Below, piece after piece: positions 7,289-15,796 of a stretch of 16,300 nt of DNA (positions within the stretch are counted from its first letter, which is position 1; every line of letters begins with the position of its first letter). Origin of the DNA: a bacterium (lineage in GTDB: Bacteria > UBA6262); NCBI GenBank assembly GCA_028716025.1, contig JAQUQP010000025.1:1-16300 (forward strand), in the 5' to 3' direction. The notes beneath the pieces are model-generated. The model was given only the letters and a program-made list of their open reading frames with translations, was not told the origin of the DNA and ran no database searches. The position numbers were made by a program, and so were the translations under genes.

Positions 7289-8170
7289 TTTCGCGGTATC
7301 TTCCGGCTTGGTTTCCTTGAACATCTCAGCTATAGCTGCCACGCTTCCCAGGGATTTCACAGACTCGATCGGCAAGAACACTTTAGTGGCTTTGCCGTCA
7401 GCTATTTTCGCTAAAGCTTCAAGGTATTTTACCGCCAGCAAGTCACTGGTAGGTTTCCCGCTATGGATAGCGCCAAACACAGTCTGAATGGCCGCTCCTT
7501 CGCCTTCGGCGATGAGTACCTGGGCTTGTTTTTTACCTTCCGCCGATAATATATTAGATGTTTTTTCACCTTCAGCTTTAAGAATGGCGGCCTGCTTAAA
7601 GCCTTCGGCTTCCAGGATCGCTGCCCGTTTGTCGCGCTCTGCTTTCATCTGGCGGCTCATAGCGTCAGTAATATCACGAGGCGGTTCAATTCTTTGTATT
7701 TCTACCCGGGTTACTTTTACTCCCCAGGCATCAGTAGCATCATCCAGCATCTGGCGCAGTTGGACATTGATCTTTTCGCGGCTGGTCAGGGTCTGGTCCA
7801 GCTCCAGGTTACCTATTTCGTTACGCAGATTGGTTTGAGCCAGTTTCAACGCGGCATATTGGAAATTAGCTACATTGTAGGCTACTTTAAATGGATCTGT
7901 TACTTTAAAATAGATCACCGCATCTACGGTCACGCCCACGTTATCTTTGGTAATCACTTCCTGCGGAGGAACGTCTATTACTTGTTCGCGCATATCTACC
8001 TTACGGACCGTATCAATGAACGGCATAATAAAATTTAATCCAGGGTCTAGTAAACGACTGAACTTGCCTAACCTTTCAACCAGACCTTTTTCAAAGGGCC
8101 GGATCCGCCACAACGCATTGACACTAAATATTAAAGCCAACAAAGCTACTACAAACAGTACAAATCCCAT
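7283..8170 (-). CDS. SPFH/stomatin-like (paraslipin, QmcA-type) membrane protein
   Basis: The 295-residue protein has one N-terminal membrane segment (about 2-20) and then a band-7/SPFH domain (about 22-180) with RPFEKGLVERLGKF, GLNFIMPFIDTV and DVPPQEVITKDNVGVTVDAVIYFKV. A helical region follows in which AEG recurs at residues 188, 199, 210 and 221, an exact 11-residue period typical of the long SPFH helix. Such proteins assemble into large cages on the membrane and associate with membrane proteases or lipid domains. The gene lies downstream of an nfeD gene, the classic partner; SPFH and NfeD proteins are known to act together. GAGGGGG lies six bases before the ATG. The gap to nfeD is 108 bases and holds a long palindrome. 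The exact substrate or role cannot be read from sequence. Confidence 0.93.
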   Translation of the reverse strand: MGFVLFVVALLALIFSVNALWRIRPFEKGLVERLGKFSRLLDPGLNFIMPFIDTVRKVDMREQVIDVPPQEVITKDNVGVTVDAVIYFKVTDPFKVAYNVANFQYAALKLAQTNLRNEIGNLELDQTLTSREKINVQLRQMLDDATDAWGVKVTRVEIQRIEPPRDITDAMSRQMKAERDKRAAILEAEGFKQAAILKAEGEKTSNILSAEGKKQAQVLIAEGEGAAIQTVFGAIHSGKPTSDLLAVKYLEALAKIADGKATKVFLPIESVKSLGSVAAIAEMFKETKPEDTAKK

Positions 8171-8213
8171 ACATTACCCCCTCTTTTTCTAAATACAATT
8201 TTAAGTTATAAGT

Positions 8214-8263
8214 TTTAGTTTTGAGTTTAGGTAAAAAGCTTTTCACCAAAATTCAAAACTCAA
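8214..8263 (-). repeat. Long imperfect palindrome between nfeD and the SPFH gene
   Basis: Pairing outward from the centre at 8238/8239 gives 25 positions, with three mismatches and one G-T pair. The core is GGTGAAAAGC and its partner, and the outer arms contain TTGAGTTTTGA-like sequence. The transcript could fold into a long hairpin. Short AGTTTTGAG/CAAAACTC units repeat around it. No run of T follows on the minus strand, so it could be an RNA stability or attenuation element, or a dispersed palindromic repeat. Confidence 0.6.
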
Positions 8264-8278
8264 CGCTCAAAACTGCTC

Positions 8279-8716
8279 TTAATTACTCTTTTTTACGTAC
8301 AAATGTGTTCCTTCTACTTTAAGTACTTCGATAATTTCCCCTTGTTCGATCTTTTCATCTGCTTCCGCACGCCAGTCTTCACGATCCACCATTACCCGGC
8401 CTTCATTTTTTTCCGGGTCAATGGTTACCGTAACTTTACCTTTTTTACCAATGAAAGCATCGATATGCGCCAAGCGGGCGGATTTTCCGGCAAATTTTTC
8501 CGCCAAAGGACGGGAAGCGATGACCCCGATGATGGAAACAACAATAAAAATTCCCCAAGACAGCCAGATATTACCAAAAAGCTTGAAAGCCAGGCTCGCG
8601 CAGAGAGCGCCAATGCCAAAACAAGCGAACACAAAAATAGTCGGGGTAGCGATCTCAATGATAAAGAACGCAACCGCTACAATGATCCAGACCATAACGG
8701 GATTATTCCAATCCAT
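8279..8716 (-). CDS. NfeD-family membrane protein, short form
   Basis: The 145-residue protein has three hydrophobic segments at about 7-27, 28-47 and 50-68. A soluble C-terminal domain follows (about 83-144: GKKGKVTVTIDPEKNEGRVMVDREDWRAEAD...GEIIEVLKVEGTHLYVKK), matching the OB-fold of NfeD proteins. It lacks the N-terminal ClpP-like protease domain of long NfeD proteins, so it is the short type. The family is found next to SPFH/stomatin genes, as here, and probably controls or anchors the SPFH assembly. AAGGAG lies close to the ATG. The gene begins 13 bases after the lepB stop, so the two are co-transcribed. Confidence 0.88.
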   Translation of the reverse strand: MDWNNPVMVWIIVAVAFFIIEIATPTIFVFACFGIGALCASLAFKLFGNIWLSWGIFIVVSIIGVIASRPLAEKFAGKSARLAHIDAFIGKKGKVTVTIDPEKNEGRVMVDREDWRAEADEKIEQGEIIEVLKVEGTHLYVKKSN

Positions 8717-8729
8717 AATTACTCTCCTT

Positions 8730-9344
8730 CTACCGAATTATTCTTATCCTGGTCAGCGGCCAGTAGATGAACCAGGCTTTGCCTCTAATGTTCTCCTCCG
8801 GGAGCAAACCCCAAAAGCGGCTATCCAGGCTGTTGTCGCGATTATCTCCCATCACAAAATACTTTCCTGGCGGAACCTTGAATTTAGGTAAATTATCCCT
8901 GGGACGCACTTCCGCAGGTATATCCGGATTATCCGGAAAGATCCTGCTATCCTTGTGCTGGGAATATGGTTCGCTTAATTGCACGTTATTTACAAACACT
9001 ATCTTATTATGTATCTCTACTTCATCTCCCGGCAAACCGATAGCCCGCTTAACAAAATCTTTTTTTGGCTCGACCGGATACTTAAAAACAATTACGTCTC
9101 CCCGCTGGACATCCCGTATTTTCCATATTTTTTTGTCACTGAACGGTATCTTGGTCCCATAAATGAACTTATTGACAAAAAGGTGATCACCCAACTGCAG
9201 AGTTTCCAGCATTGAGCCGGAAGGTATCTTGAAAGCCTGGATAAAATAGGTACGTATAAAAAATGCCAGCACCATGGCAATTAATATTGTTTCTATCCAT
9301 TCCCTTATTTCCTTCTTAATCTTTGTTTTAGTTTCCGGTAGCAT
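8730..9344 (-). CDS. lepB: Signal peptidase I
   Basis: This membrane serine protease removes signal peptides from exported proteins. The 204-residue protein has one N-terminal membrane segment (about 17-36) and then the catalytic domain outside. PSGSM at 41-45 provides the nucleophile Ser44. The general base is Lys99 in DFVKRAIGLPGD. GDVIVFKYP and MGDNRDNSLDSRFWG are further family boxes. With a single membrane span and about 200 residues it is the short type common in Gram-positive and many other bacteria. GAGGAG lies upstream of the ATG. It starts 20 bases after the lepA stop, the same lepA-lepB pairing as in E. coli. The WWDK protein encoded nearby would be a plausible substrate. Confidence 0.96.
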   Translation of the reverse strand: MLPETKTKIKKEIREWIETILIAMVLAFFIRTYFIQAFKIPSGSMLETLQLGDHLFVNKFIYGTKIPFSDKKIWKIRDVQRGDVIVFKYPVEPKKDFVKRAIGLPGDEVEIHNKIVFVNNVQLSEPYSQHKDSRIFPDNPDIPAEVRPRDNLPKFKVPPGKYFVMGDNRDNSLDSRFWGLLPEENIRGKAWFIYWPLTRIRIIR

Positions 9345-9364
9345 CTCTTCTCCTCTTTTATTCT

Positions 9365-11167
9365 TTATTCTTCATCTATACTTAGTACTGACAGGAACGC
9401 TTTCTGGGGAATTTCAACCTGACCGATCTGTTTCATCTTCTTTTTGCCTTCACGTTGTTTTTCCAGCAATTTTCGTTTGCGGGAAATGTCACCTCCATAG
9501 CACTTGGCTATGACATCCTTGCGCAGAGCGCTTATATTCTCCCGGGCGATGATCTTATTATCGATACTGGCCTGAATGGGTATCTCAAACATCTGCCGAG
9601 GTATAAGTTTCCGCAATTTTGCGGCTATTTTTCTCCCTTGATACGGGGCTTTTTCCCTGGGTACAATAAAAGAGAACGCATCCACCGGTTCATGATTGAT
9701 CATGATCTCCAATTTTACCAGGTCGGTCGGCCGGTAACCGATATATTCATAATCAAAAGAAGCATAACCGCGAGTAGCAGATTTTAATTTATCATAAAAA
9801 TCCATAATGATCTCGGCCAAGGGCAATTCATAATTCAAAACCACGGTGGAAGTGTCCAGGTAGTGCATATTTTTGAAAATGCCGCGTTTTTCCTGGCTCA
9901 ATTGCATAATATTCCCGACAAATTCACTGGGTGTAATTATCATCCCTTTAATATATGGTTCATTGATCTCCGCGATCTCCTGCGGCGGCGGAAACTTTAC
10001 CGGACTGTCTATCTCTACGATATCTTCGTTCGTTTTAAAGATCTGATAAATTACATTGGGGCTAGTAATGATCAGTTCAAGATTATATTCGCGGGTCAGT
10101 CTTTCTTTGATAATATCCATATGTAATAATCCCAGGAAACCACAACGGAAACCGAATCCCAAAGCCACAGAATTTTCCGGGGAATAAACAAAAGAAGTAT
10201 CATTTAAACGCAATTTTTCCAGGGCCGTAAGCAATGGTTCATAATCACCGGGATTGACCGGGAAAAATCCGGCATACACCATAGGTTTTAGTTCTTTAAA
10301 GCCATGGAACGGGGTTTCGGTCGGCCGGTCCACCATGGTCACTGTATCACCGATCTTGACATCCTGGAGATTTTTGATACCAGCGATAATATAGCCAACG
10401 TCACCGGCTTCCAAAGCCTCTGCTTGCTCCATTTCCGGCCGGAAAAAGCCTACTTCGTCAACTTCGAATTCCGCATTATTGGAAAACATCTTGATCTTTT
10501 TATCTTTTTTGATCGAACCATCCACTACCCGCACGTAGATGATCGCACCCCGATAAGGATCATAATTAGAATCAAAGATCAAGGCACTTAGTGGCTTCTC
10601 CCGGCTGCCTTGTGGAGACGGGACTTTAGCCACTATTGCTTCTAATATTTCCTTGGTACCGATACGATTCTTAGCACTGGCCAGGATAATATCAGATGTA
10701 TCTACCTTCAAAATATCCTGGATCTGGTTCTTAACTTTTTCCGGATCAGCGTTCGGCAAGTCTATTTTATTGATCACTGGAATAATGGTTAAGTTATTTT
10801 GTTTAGCCAGCATCACATTGGCCAATGTCTGCGCCTCTACCCCTTGAGACGCGTCAACGACCAAAATTGTTCCCTCGCAAGCAGCCAGGCTGCGTGAAAC
10901 CTCATAGGTAAAATCCACATGACCGGGAGTATCGATCAGGTTAAGCAGGTAGCTTTCCCCATTTTCAGCTTGGTAATGCATCCTTACGGCTTTGGCTTTG
11001 ATCGTAATACCGCGTTCACGTTCCAACTCCATTTTATCGAGGAACTGTTCCTTCATCTTCCGTTCTGGAACAGTATGGGTGGTCTCCAAAAGCGTATCAG
11101 CTAGGGTACTTTTGCCATGGTCAATATGGGCAATTATGGAAAAATTCCTAATATGGTCAATATTCAT
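9365..11167 (-). CDS. lepA: Elongation factor 4 (LepA GTPase)
   Basis: LepA is a ribosome-associated translational GTPase, linked to 30S assembly and translocation. The 600-residue protein has all G motifs: AHIDHGKST near residues 13-21, [24 protein letters not shown] and SAK. The LepA-specific C-terminal part is present ([36 protein letters not shown]). I chose the ATG at 11165-11167, giving [21 protein letters not shown], the usual family N-terminus. An upstream in-frame TTG at 11186-11188 would add seven residues but has no SD. The ATG itself has only GAGAGG about 13 bases away, so initiation may be weak. It lies downstream of the sugar isomerase gene after a 76-base gap with a direct repeat. 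Confidence 0.96.
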   Translation of the reverse strand: MNIDHIRNFSIIAHIDHGKSTLADTLLETTHTVPERKMKEQFLDKMELERERGITIKAKAVRMHYQAENGESYLLNLIDTPGHVDFTYEVSRSLAACEGTILVVDASQGVEAQTLANVMLAKQNNLTIIPVINKIDLPNADPEKVKNQIQDILKVDTSDIILASAKNRIGTKEILEAIVAKVPSPQGSREKPLSALIFDSNYDPYRGAIIYVRVVDGSIKKDKKIKMFSNNAEFEVDEVGFFRPEMEQAEALEAGDVGYIIAGIKNLQDVKIGDTVTMVDRPTETPFHGFKELKPMVYAGFFPVNPGDYEPLLTALEKLRLNDTSFVYSPENSVALGFGFRCGFLGLLHMDIIKERLTREYNLELIITSPNVIYQIFKTNEDIVEIDSPVKFPPPQEIAEINEPYIKGMIITPSEFVGNIMQLSQEKRGIFKNMHYLDTSTVVLNYELPLAEIIMDFYDKLKSATRGYASFDYEYIGYRPTDLVKLEIMINHEPVDAFSFIVPREKAPYQGRKIAAKLRKLIPRQMFEIPIQASIDNKIIARENISALRKDVIAKCYGGDISRKRKLLEKQREGKKKMKQIGQVEIPQKAFLSVLSIDEE

Positions 11168-11194
11168 TAAATTTGCAAAACCTCTCAAGATGTT

Positions 11195-11225
11195 GATTAC
11201 GCGAATTCTAAATACAGATTACGCG
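11195..11225. repeat. Direct repeat GATTACGCG with 22-base period
   Basis: GATTACGCG occurs at 11195-11203 and 11217-11225 on the plus strand, with AATTCTAAATACA between. It lies in the 76-base gap upstream of lepA. Sequences of this look (GATTACGCG/GGATT tandem pieces) recur as dispersed intergenic repeats in many genomes; that it belongs to such a family is inference from memory. It seems to be a worn two-unit remnant. Confidence 0.5.
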
Positions 11226-11243
11226 GATGTCACTGCGATCTTA

Positions 11244-12302
11244 TCACAAGTGTTTCTTAATGTAATTGATATTCGGCATCAGGGATGGGTCTGTGGCATA
11301 AAGAAAAGCCAGGTACACGCTCATCAGGTCCCCTAGATAGATCATACTGAATAACCTGGCTAATGCGGAATTTCCGACGGGAGCAGCGGTTTCAGTTGAA
11401 CCGGTATAGTTTTTGATCAAACGCATGCTTAAAGCTAAGCGCTTTTTATCTTCAGGATAGGCTATCTTATCTTGCAAGACTATCACCTTAAAATGCTTCC
11501 GCATACCTTTCAAGCTCTGCCAGCACTCGATCTCATTATGGGTAACTTCAGGGAATGAATTATAAGCAGCGAACAATTTAGTATTTTCATTGATCATTCC
11601 CTTCCATCGCCGGCTTATCCCATCCATCATACTAGTAGCCCCATACAATACAGGTATCTTGTCAAAAAGACTGAGGGCCAGAGATTTTGCCCGGTTGTGC
11701 CGGATACCTGATCGCCCGCCCCATTGCCGGCTCAGTCTAGTGATCACCTCCAGAGTTTCCTGGATATCTTTTTTCTTATCAGCAATAAGGCCAAGATCCT
11801 GTAGTATATTCAAAACTGGAAAAAACAATAATCCGATACTGGCACGTGGTAAACCATCAGCTCTTACTTTAACCAAAGGGATCCTTTTATTAGCCGCTTC
11901 CCGCTGCATTTTTCCACCGGAAGTAATCGCGACCATTTTCGCTTTCCTGGTCCAGGCATATTTAAAGTTATGTAATGTCTCTATGGTATTACCGGAATAA
12001 GTAATGATGAATACCAGGGTCTGACTATCCACAAAAACCGGCATTTGCGAGTCCCGGTTAACCAACACCGGCAGTTTACTTTCCATCCTGAGATATCCCA
12101 GAAGCAAGTCCCCGACTATAGCCGACCCCCCCATGCCGCAAATCAAGATCTTGTTTACTTTTTTATAATTAGCCGGCAGTTTTAGATCTGATCCTAACCG
12201 GTGTGCTTCCCGTAGCTGTTCGGGGAACCGTTCCAGCTCTGGCAGCATTCCGTGCCGGTCAATTTTACCGATTAATTCCAAATTATCGATCTTCAGCGCC
12301 AT
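11244..12302 (-). CDS. Bifunctional phosphoglucose/phosphomannose isomerase
   Basis: It interconverts glucose-6-P or mannose-6-P with fructose-6-P. The 352-residue protein has two sugar-isomerase (SIS) subdomains. The first contains CGMGGSAIVGD (about 55-65), TYSGNTIET (101-109) and ITSGGKM. The C-terminal part has ENTKLFA with Glu239 and THNEIECW with His255 and Glu257, where the characterised enzymes place catalytic residues. It ends with LARLFSMIYLGDLMSVYLAFLYATDP, a strong family signature. I chose the ATG at 12300-12302, giving MALKIDNLEL, because GAGAGG lies five bases upstream; the open frame runs 11 codons further back into the end of the EI gene. The gene begins 16 bases after EI. 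The context fits: sugars phosphorylated by the PTS can enter glycolysis through this enzyme. Confidence 0.92.
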   Translation of the reverse strand: MALKIDNLELIGKIDRHGMLPELERFPEQLREAHRLGSDLKLPANYKKVNKILICGMGGSAIVGDLLLGYLRMESKLPVLVNRDSQMPVFVDSQTLVFIITYSGNTIETLHNFKYAWTRKAKMVAITSGGKMQREAANKRIPLVKVRADGLPRASIGLLFFPVLNILQDLGLIADKKKDIQETLEVITRLSRQWGGRSGIRHNRAKSLALSLFDKIPVLYGATSMMDGISRRWKGMINENTKLFAAYNSFPEVTHNEIECWQSLKGMRKHFKVIVLQDKIAYPEDKKRLALSMRLIKNYTGSTETAAPVGNSALARLFSMIYLGDLMSVYLAFLYATDPSLMPNINYIKKHL

Positions 12303-12307
12303 CCAAA

Positions 12308-12313
12308 CCTCTC
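12308..12313 (-). promoter_or_regulatory. SD site that fixes the isomerase start
   Basis: GAGAGG on the minus strand lies five bases before the ATG at 12300-12302, supporting that start over the longer open frame that overlaps the EI gene. Confidence 0.65.
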
Positions 12314-12318
12314 TTTTT

Positions 12319-14055
12319 TTACTCTTCATCCTCAATATGATTTTGTTTGATCAGTTTTCTAATTGCCTCTACCGTCGGCAAGTCAAGTATCTTATTAACT
12401 AGCTCTTTAGAATGGTTCATCGTTGATTCCCGGATGATCTTTTTTACTTTGGGCACGGCTGAACTGCCCATACTGAATTCATCCAATCCCATACCTAATA
12501 AAATCTGAGACAATTCAGGTTCTCCCGCCATCTCCCCGCACATTCCCACTTGCTTTCCTTCACGATGCCCCGCTTCAATGATATATTTTATTTGTCTCAG
12601 GATCGCCGGATGCAACGGTTCATACAAATAAGCTACTTTTTCATTACCGCGGTCAACTGCGATGGTGTATTGGATCAGGTCATTTGTGCCAATACTTAAA
12701 AAATCCACTTCCTTAGCGATCACGTCCGCGGTTAATGCAGCCGACGGAGTTTCAATCATGGCTCCAACTTCAATATCAGGGTCAAAATCAATATGTTCTT
12801 TTTTTAATTCTTCTTTTATCTGCTCCAAAATATGGTTCGCTTTCCTTACTTCTTCGACAGTAGAGATCATGGGATACATTATTTTAAGCTTTCCACTGGT
12901 GGAGGCTTGCAGGATCGCCCTTAGCTGGGCCCGGAAAAGGTCAGGGAATTTCAGGCATAACCTGATACCCCGTAATCCCAGAAAAGGATTAGTTTCGATC
13001 GTGGTGCCCAGCTGATCAGTTAATTTATCGCCGCCCAGATCTAAAGTTCTTAACACTACGCTATGCGGGGCTATTTTCTTGGCTATATTCCGGTAGATAC
13101 GCGTTTGCTCTTCTTCACTGGGAAGATCTGTCCGGTTCAGGAATATGAATTCAGTTCGGAACAAACCGATCCCAGTGGCCCCATATTCCAATGCCAGTTC
13201 AACTTCATCCGGGATCTCGATATTAGCGAGTAGTTGGACCTCCCGGCCGTCCTGAGTCACTGCCGGTAATTCTTTTAATTTATTAAGTTGTTTTTTGATC
13301 TCAATATATTTCTTGTTTCTTTTTTCATACTCTTCCAGCACGCTCTTGGTTGGATTGATTATAACTATGCCTTCGTATCCATCCAGGATTATCTCATCGC
13401 CGTTCTGTATTTTACTGGTAATATCTTTTAAGCCGACAATAGCCGGAATACCAAGGGACTGGGCCATAATAGCGGTGTGTGATGTCTTGCCTCCCATATT
13501 AGTAATAAAACCAAGGATCTTCTCTTCCCGCATTTGAACGGTATCAGAAGGCGTCAGGTCATTGGCTACTACAATGACCTCGCTTTTCAACATGGCCAGA
13601 TCCTGTTTCTTTTCCCCGAGTAGATTATGCAAAACCCGTTTCCCCAGGTCTTGAATATCCCGACCGCGTTCGCGTAGGTATTCATCTCCCATAGTGGTAA
13701 AGACATGCACAAATTTGGAGATAGTTTGGGAAAACACATATTCAACGTTCATTTTTTCTTTGCGAACCTTATCAATAGTCTCTTTAACCAGCATGGGGTC
13801 ATCCAGTACCAGCAAATAGGCTTCAAAAATAGAAGCATGCTTGGTACCCAAGCGGCCATTCACTTTATCCCGGATGGCGATCAGTTCCAGTTTGGTGCTA
13901 TTAAGCGCTTCCTGGAAACGGACGATCTCATTCTCAACCTCGTCATCTTGCAGTTTACGCTTCTTAATACAGAAATCTTCCTGGCTAAGGATAAGAGCCT
14001 GGCCTATAACTATTCCTGGTGAAGCGGCTATGCCGCGATGCATTATCTTTTCCAT
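12319..14055 (-). CDS. ptsI: PTS Enzyme I (phosphoenolpyruvate-protein phosphotransferase)
   Basis: EI takes phosphate from phosphoenolpyruvate and passes it to HPr in the cytoplasm. The 578-residue protein has the HPr-binding helical domain (about 5-145). The phosphohistidine domain follows, with GGKTSHTAI and the active His193, then the PEP-binding barrel with GIGLFRTEFIFLNR, LRTLDLGGDK, VGAMIETPSAAL, SIGTNDLIQYTIAVDR and GMCGEMAG with Cys506. All key residues are present and the length is normal. There is no N-terminal GAF domain, so it is ordinary EI and not the nitrogen-PTS form. The ATG overlaps the HPr stop by one base (TAATG), with GGAG seven bases upstream inside the HPr gene, so the two are translationally coupled. 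Confidence 0.97.
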   Translation of the reverse strand: MEKIMHRGIAASPGIVIGQALILSQEDFCIKKRKLQDDEVENEIVRFQEALNSTKLELIAIRDKVNGRLGTKHASIFEAYLLVLDDPMLVKETIDKVRKEKMNVEYVFSQTISKFVHVFTTMGDEYLRERGRDIQDLGKRVLHNLLGEKKQDLAMLKSEVIVVANDLTPSDTVQMREEKILGFITNMGGKTSHTAIMAQSLGIPAIVGLKDITSKIQNGDEIILDGYEGIVIINPTKSVLEEYEKRNKKYIEIKKQLNKLKELPAVTQDGREVQLLANIEIPDEVELALEYGATGIGLFRTEFIFLNRTDLPSEEEQTRIYRNIAKKIAPHSVVLRTLDLGGDKLTDQLGTTIETNPFLGLRGIRLCLKFPDLFRAQLRAILQASTSGKLKIMYPMISTVEEVRKANHILEQIKEELKKEHIDFDPDIEVGAMIETPSAALTADVIAKEVDFLSIGTNDLIQYTIAVDRGNEKVAYLYEPLHPAILRQIKYIIEAGHREGKQVGMCGEMAGEPELSQILLGMGLDEFSMGSSAVPKVKKIIRESTMNHSKELVNKILDLPTVEAIRKLIKQNHIEDEE

Positions 14056-14342
14056 TACTCTTCTCCGAATTTATTTTCTATCAGTTCTACCAGCCTGGCC
14101 ATTAACTCTTCTTCTTTTTCTTTATCACCCGAGGTTTTTACCAATAACATAGATCCGGCTTCTGCCGCCAGCATCATCAGTCCCATGATACTTTTCCCGT
14201 CAACTTCTTCACTTTCTTCTCCGGGACGGAGTACCCTGACTTTGATCTTGACCTGTTTGTACTGGTTGGTCAACTGGACAAATAAAGCTGCCGGCCGCGC
14301 GTGTAATCCCAGTCTATTCCTCAATTGCAATGTTTTTTCCAT
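14055..14342 (-). CDS. ptsH: Phosphocarrier protein HPr
   Basis: HPr carries phosphate from EI to the sugar-specific EIIA. The 95-residue protein has the active-site motif RLGLHARPAA with His14. The regulatory site DGKSIMGLMMLAA has Ser51, equivalent to Ser46 of Bacillus HPr, which HPr kinase phosphorylates. The distance between the two sites is 37 residues instead of 31 in B. subtilis HPr. The extra residues form an RPGEESEE-like loop before the Ser site. The conserved Ser suggests an HPr kinase in this genome, but none is in the window. The start codon lacks a recognisable SD, and only 18 bases separate it from the EIID stop, so translation may depend on coupling. Confidence 0.95.
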   Translation of the reverse strand: MEKTLQLRNRLGLHARPAALFVQLTNQYKQVKIKVRVLRPGEESEEVDGKSIMGLMMLAAEAGSMLLVKTSGDKEKEEELMARLVELIENKFGEE

Positions 14343-14360
14343 GATCAGATCGCTGCTTTC

Positions 14361-15134
14361 TTAGAAACGGATATTTAAATAATATAACAACACACCCCAG
14401 GCCAACACTCCATAGATCAGTATATTGGTATATAGTTTTTTCCGGATCAAGCCATAGGTCATGAGTAAAGTACTGAAAAAGATAATATTCTGCCAAAGGT
14501 TGAAATCAGCGGCATAAAGCATCAAGAGCACTCCCAGGCCGATCAATCCCAATAGATTGATCACCGTGATCAGATCCTGGACATCAAATTTCTTCAGGAT
14601 ATCAACTACCCCGGTACCAAGGATATAGCCTTTAGCTAATCCCCCGAACCGAATATATAATCCAAACAAATTAAAGAAAAATAGAAAAAAAACAGGACCG
14701 ATCAGTTTAGCGTTGCCTTCCAATGTCAGAATCATCAATATGCCGATAAGCGCGCTGAATGGCCTAAGTGAAGCCCAGAAAAAAGCATCTCCTATCGCTG
14801 CCAGTGGGCCGCTCATGATCGCTTTTACGGAGCGGATATCTTCCGGCTTGAAAGTTCCCGGCTGGTTGACCATCTTTTCTTCCATGGAAGCGGTCACTCC
14901 AACCACAAAAGAAGCCATATAAGGGTGCGTATTAAAAAATTCCAGGTGACGATGCAGTGCTTCAATACGGGCTGGTCCTTTAGGATACAGCCTTTTTATC
15001 ATTGGTACGACCGTAAACAGAAAGCCCAGATTTTGGAGCCGTTCGAAATTCCATACCGCCTGGATATAAAATGAGCGGTGCATCATCTTAAATAAGTCCA
15101 GTTTAGTGATAGCGCGGCTCTGTTCAATCGCCAT
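14361..15134 (-). CDS. PTS EIID subunit, mannose/fructose/sorbose family
   Basis: EIID forms the membrane channel together with EIIC; the pair exists only in the mannose-type PTS family. The 257-residue protein opens with a cytoplasmic part: RAITKLDLFKMMHRSFYIQAVWNFERLQNLGF, then EFFNTHPYMASFVVGVTASMEE and IRSVKAIMSGPLAAIGDAFFWASLRP, all characteristic of EIID. Hydrophobic segments follow to the C-terminus. It is slightly shorter than most family members (about 270-300). The start ATG shares one base with the EIIC stop (TAATG), with AAGGAG six bases upstream. The substrate cannot be told from sequence. Neighbours suggest mannose, glucose or a related sugar. Confidence 0.93.
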   Translation of the reverse strand: MAIEQSRAITKLDLFKMMHRSFYIQAVWNFERLQNLGFLFTVVPMIKRLYPKGPARIEALHRHLEFFNTHPYMASFVVGVTASMEEKMVNQPGTFKPEDIRSVKAIMSGPLAAIGDAFFWASLRPFSALIGILMILTLEGNAKLIGPVFFLFFFNLFGLYIRFGGLAKGYILGTGVVDILKKFDVQDLITVINLLGLIGLGVLLMLYAADFNLWQNIIFFSTLLMTYGLIRKKLYTNILIYGVLAWGVLLYYLNIRF

Positions 15135-15781
15135 TAGGTCTCCTTACCCACTTTCCTGAATCTGAACGTATCCCACACCATGGCCAATCCAAGCGCAATC
15201 AACAAGATCCTGGCTTGCCCCAAACCTTCCAATATATAATCAGGCAGCTGCGGTACGACCAAATGGAAAATATATAATCCTAAATATATGGAAATAAAGT
15301 AAAAGAGAAAATACTTCAAAACGATCAATAAGATCGCCAGAATGACCATAGCCTGGATCATGAACAGGTTATCTTGTTTAGCATATTTATCGGCATAATA
15401 AACCAGCTGATTACTGAATCTCCGGACAAAAATATCCAGCTTTTTAATAATGGTACCCAAGGGCATGGCATAGCAAATACCCAGGACCATGGTGGTACTT
15501 TCACTCCCGCTCCACCACTGTTCCAGGGAAATGGAAGTAGCGGTCGCGACCACTGTCGTAGCTGCTGCGTCCAGAGGGATACTGGCGCCTAGTGGCAGTG
15601 TATTGATCCAGATTAACTCTAAGATGCTGCCCATTATCATGCCATGCATAAAATCACCGCACATCCAACCGATCAATGGCCCGATGATTATCGGGCGGGA
15701 GATCATGACCTGCCAGCAGGCAGTGACGTCCAGACTGATAATACTGGCCACCAAGCTGATCCAAATTGAGGTTAACAGCAT
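15134..15781 (-). CDS. PTS EIIC subunit, mannose/fructose/sorbose family
   Basis: This membrane permease subunit works with EIID. The 215-residue, very hydrophobic protein has the family core VMISRPIIIGPLIGWMCGDFMHGMIMGSILELIWINTLPLGASIPLDAAATTVVATA. Several more membrane segments follow. It is shorter than the usual 250-270 residues, mainly because the N-terminus and the C-terminal half are lean. The ATG has GAGG five bases upstream, and the frame does not extend usefully further. It begins 15 bases after the GH57 gene and overlaps EIID by one base. No EIIA or EIIB domain is fused to it or encoded downstream. Confidence 0.92.
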   Translation of the reverse strand: MLLTSIWISLVASIISLDVTACWQVMISRPIIIGPLIGWMCGDFMHGMIMGSILELIWINTLPLGASIPLDAAATTVVATATSISLEQWWSGSESTTMVLGICYAMPLGTIIKKLDIFVRRFSNQLVYYADKYAKQDNLFMIQAMVILAILLIVLKYFLFYFISIYLGLYIFHLVVPQLPDYILEGLGQARILLIALGLAMVWDTFRFRKVGKET

Positions 15782-15796
15782 TTAATCCTCGTTGTT

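Noticed and set aside
8303..8891. Plus-strand open frames of about 155 codons opposite nfeD and lepB
   Set aside because: They are antisense to two recognised genes and have no recognisable product.
11168..11188. Longer lepA start at a TTG, adding seven residues
   Set aside because: The TTG has no SD, and the extra residues are not part of the usual LepA N-terminus; the ATG at 11167 fits the family.
14314..14496. A 60-codon minus-strand open frame between EIID and HPr
   Set aside because: It overlaps the end of EIID and the start of HPr in another frame and resembles no known protein.
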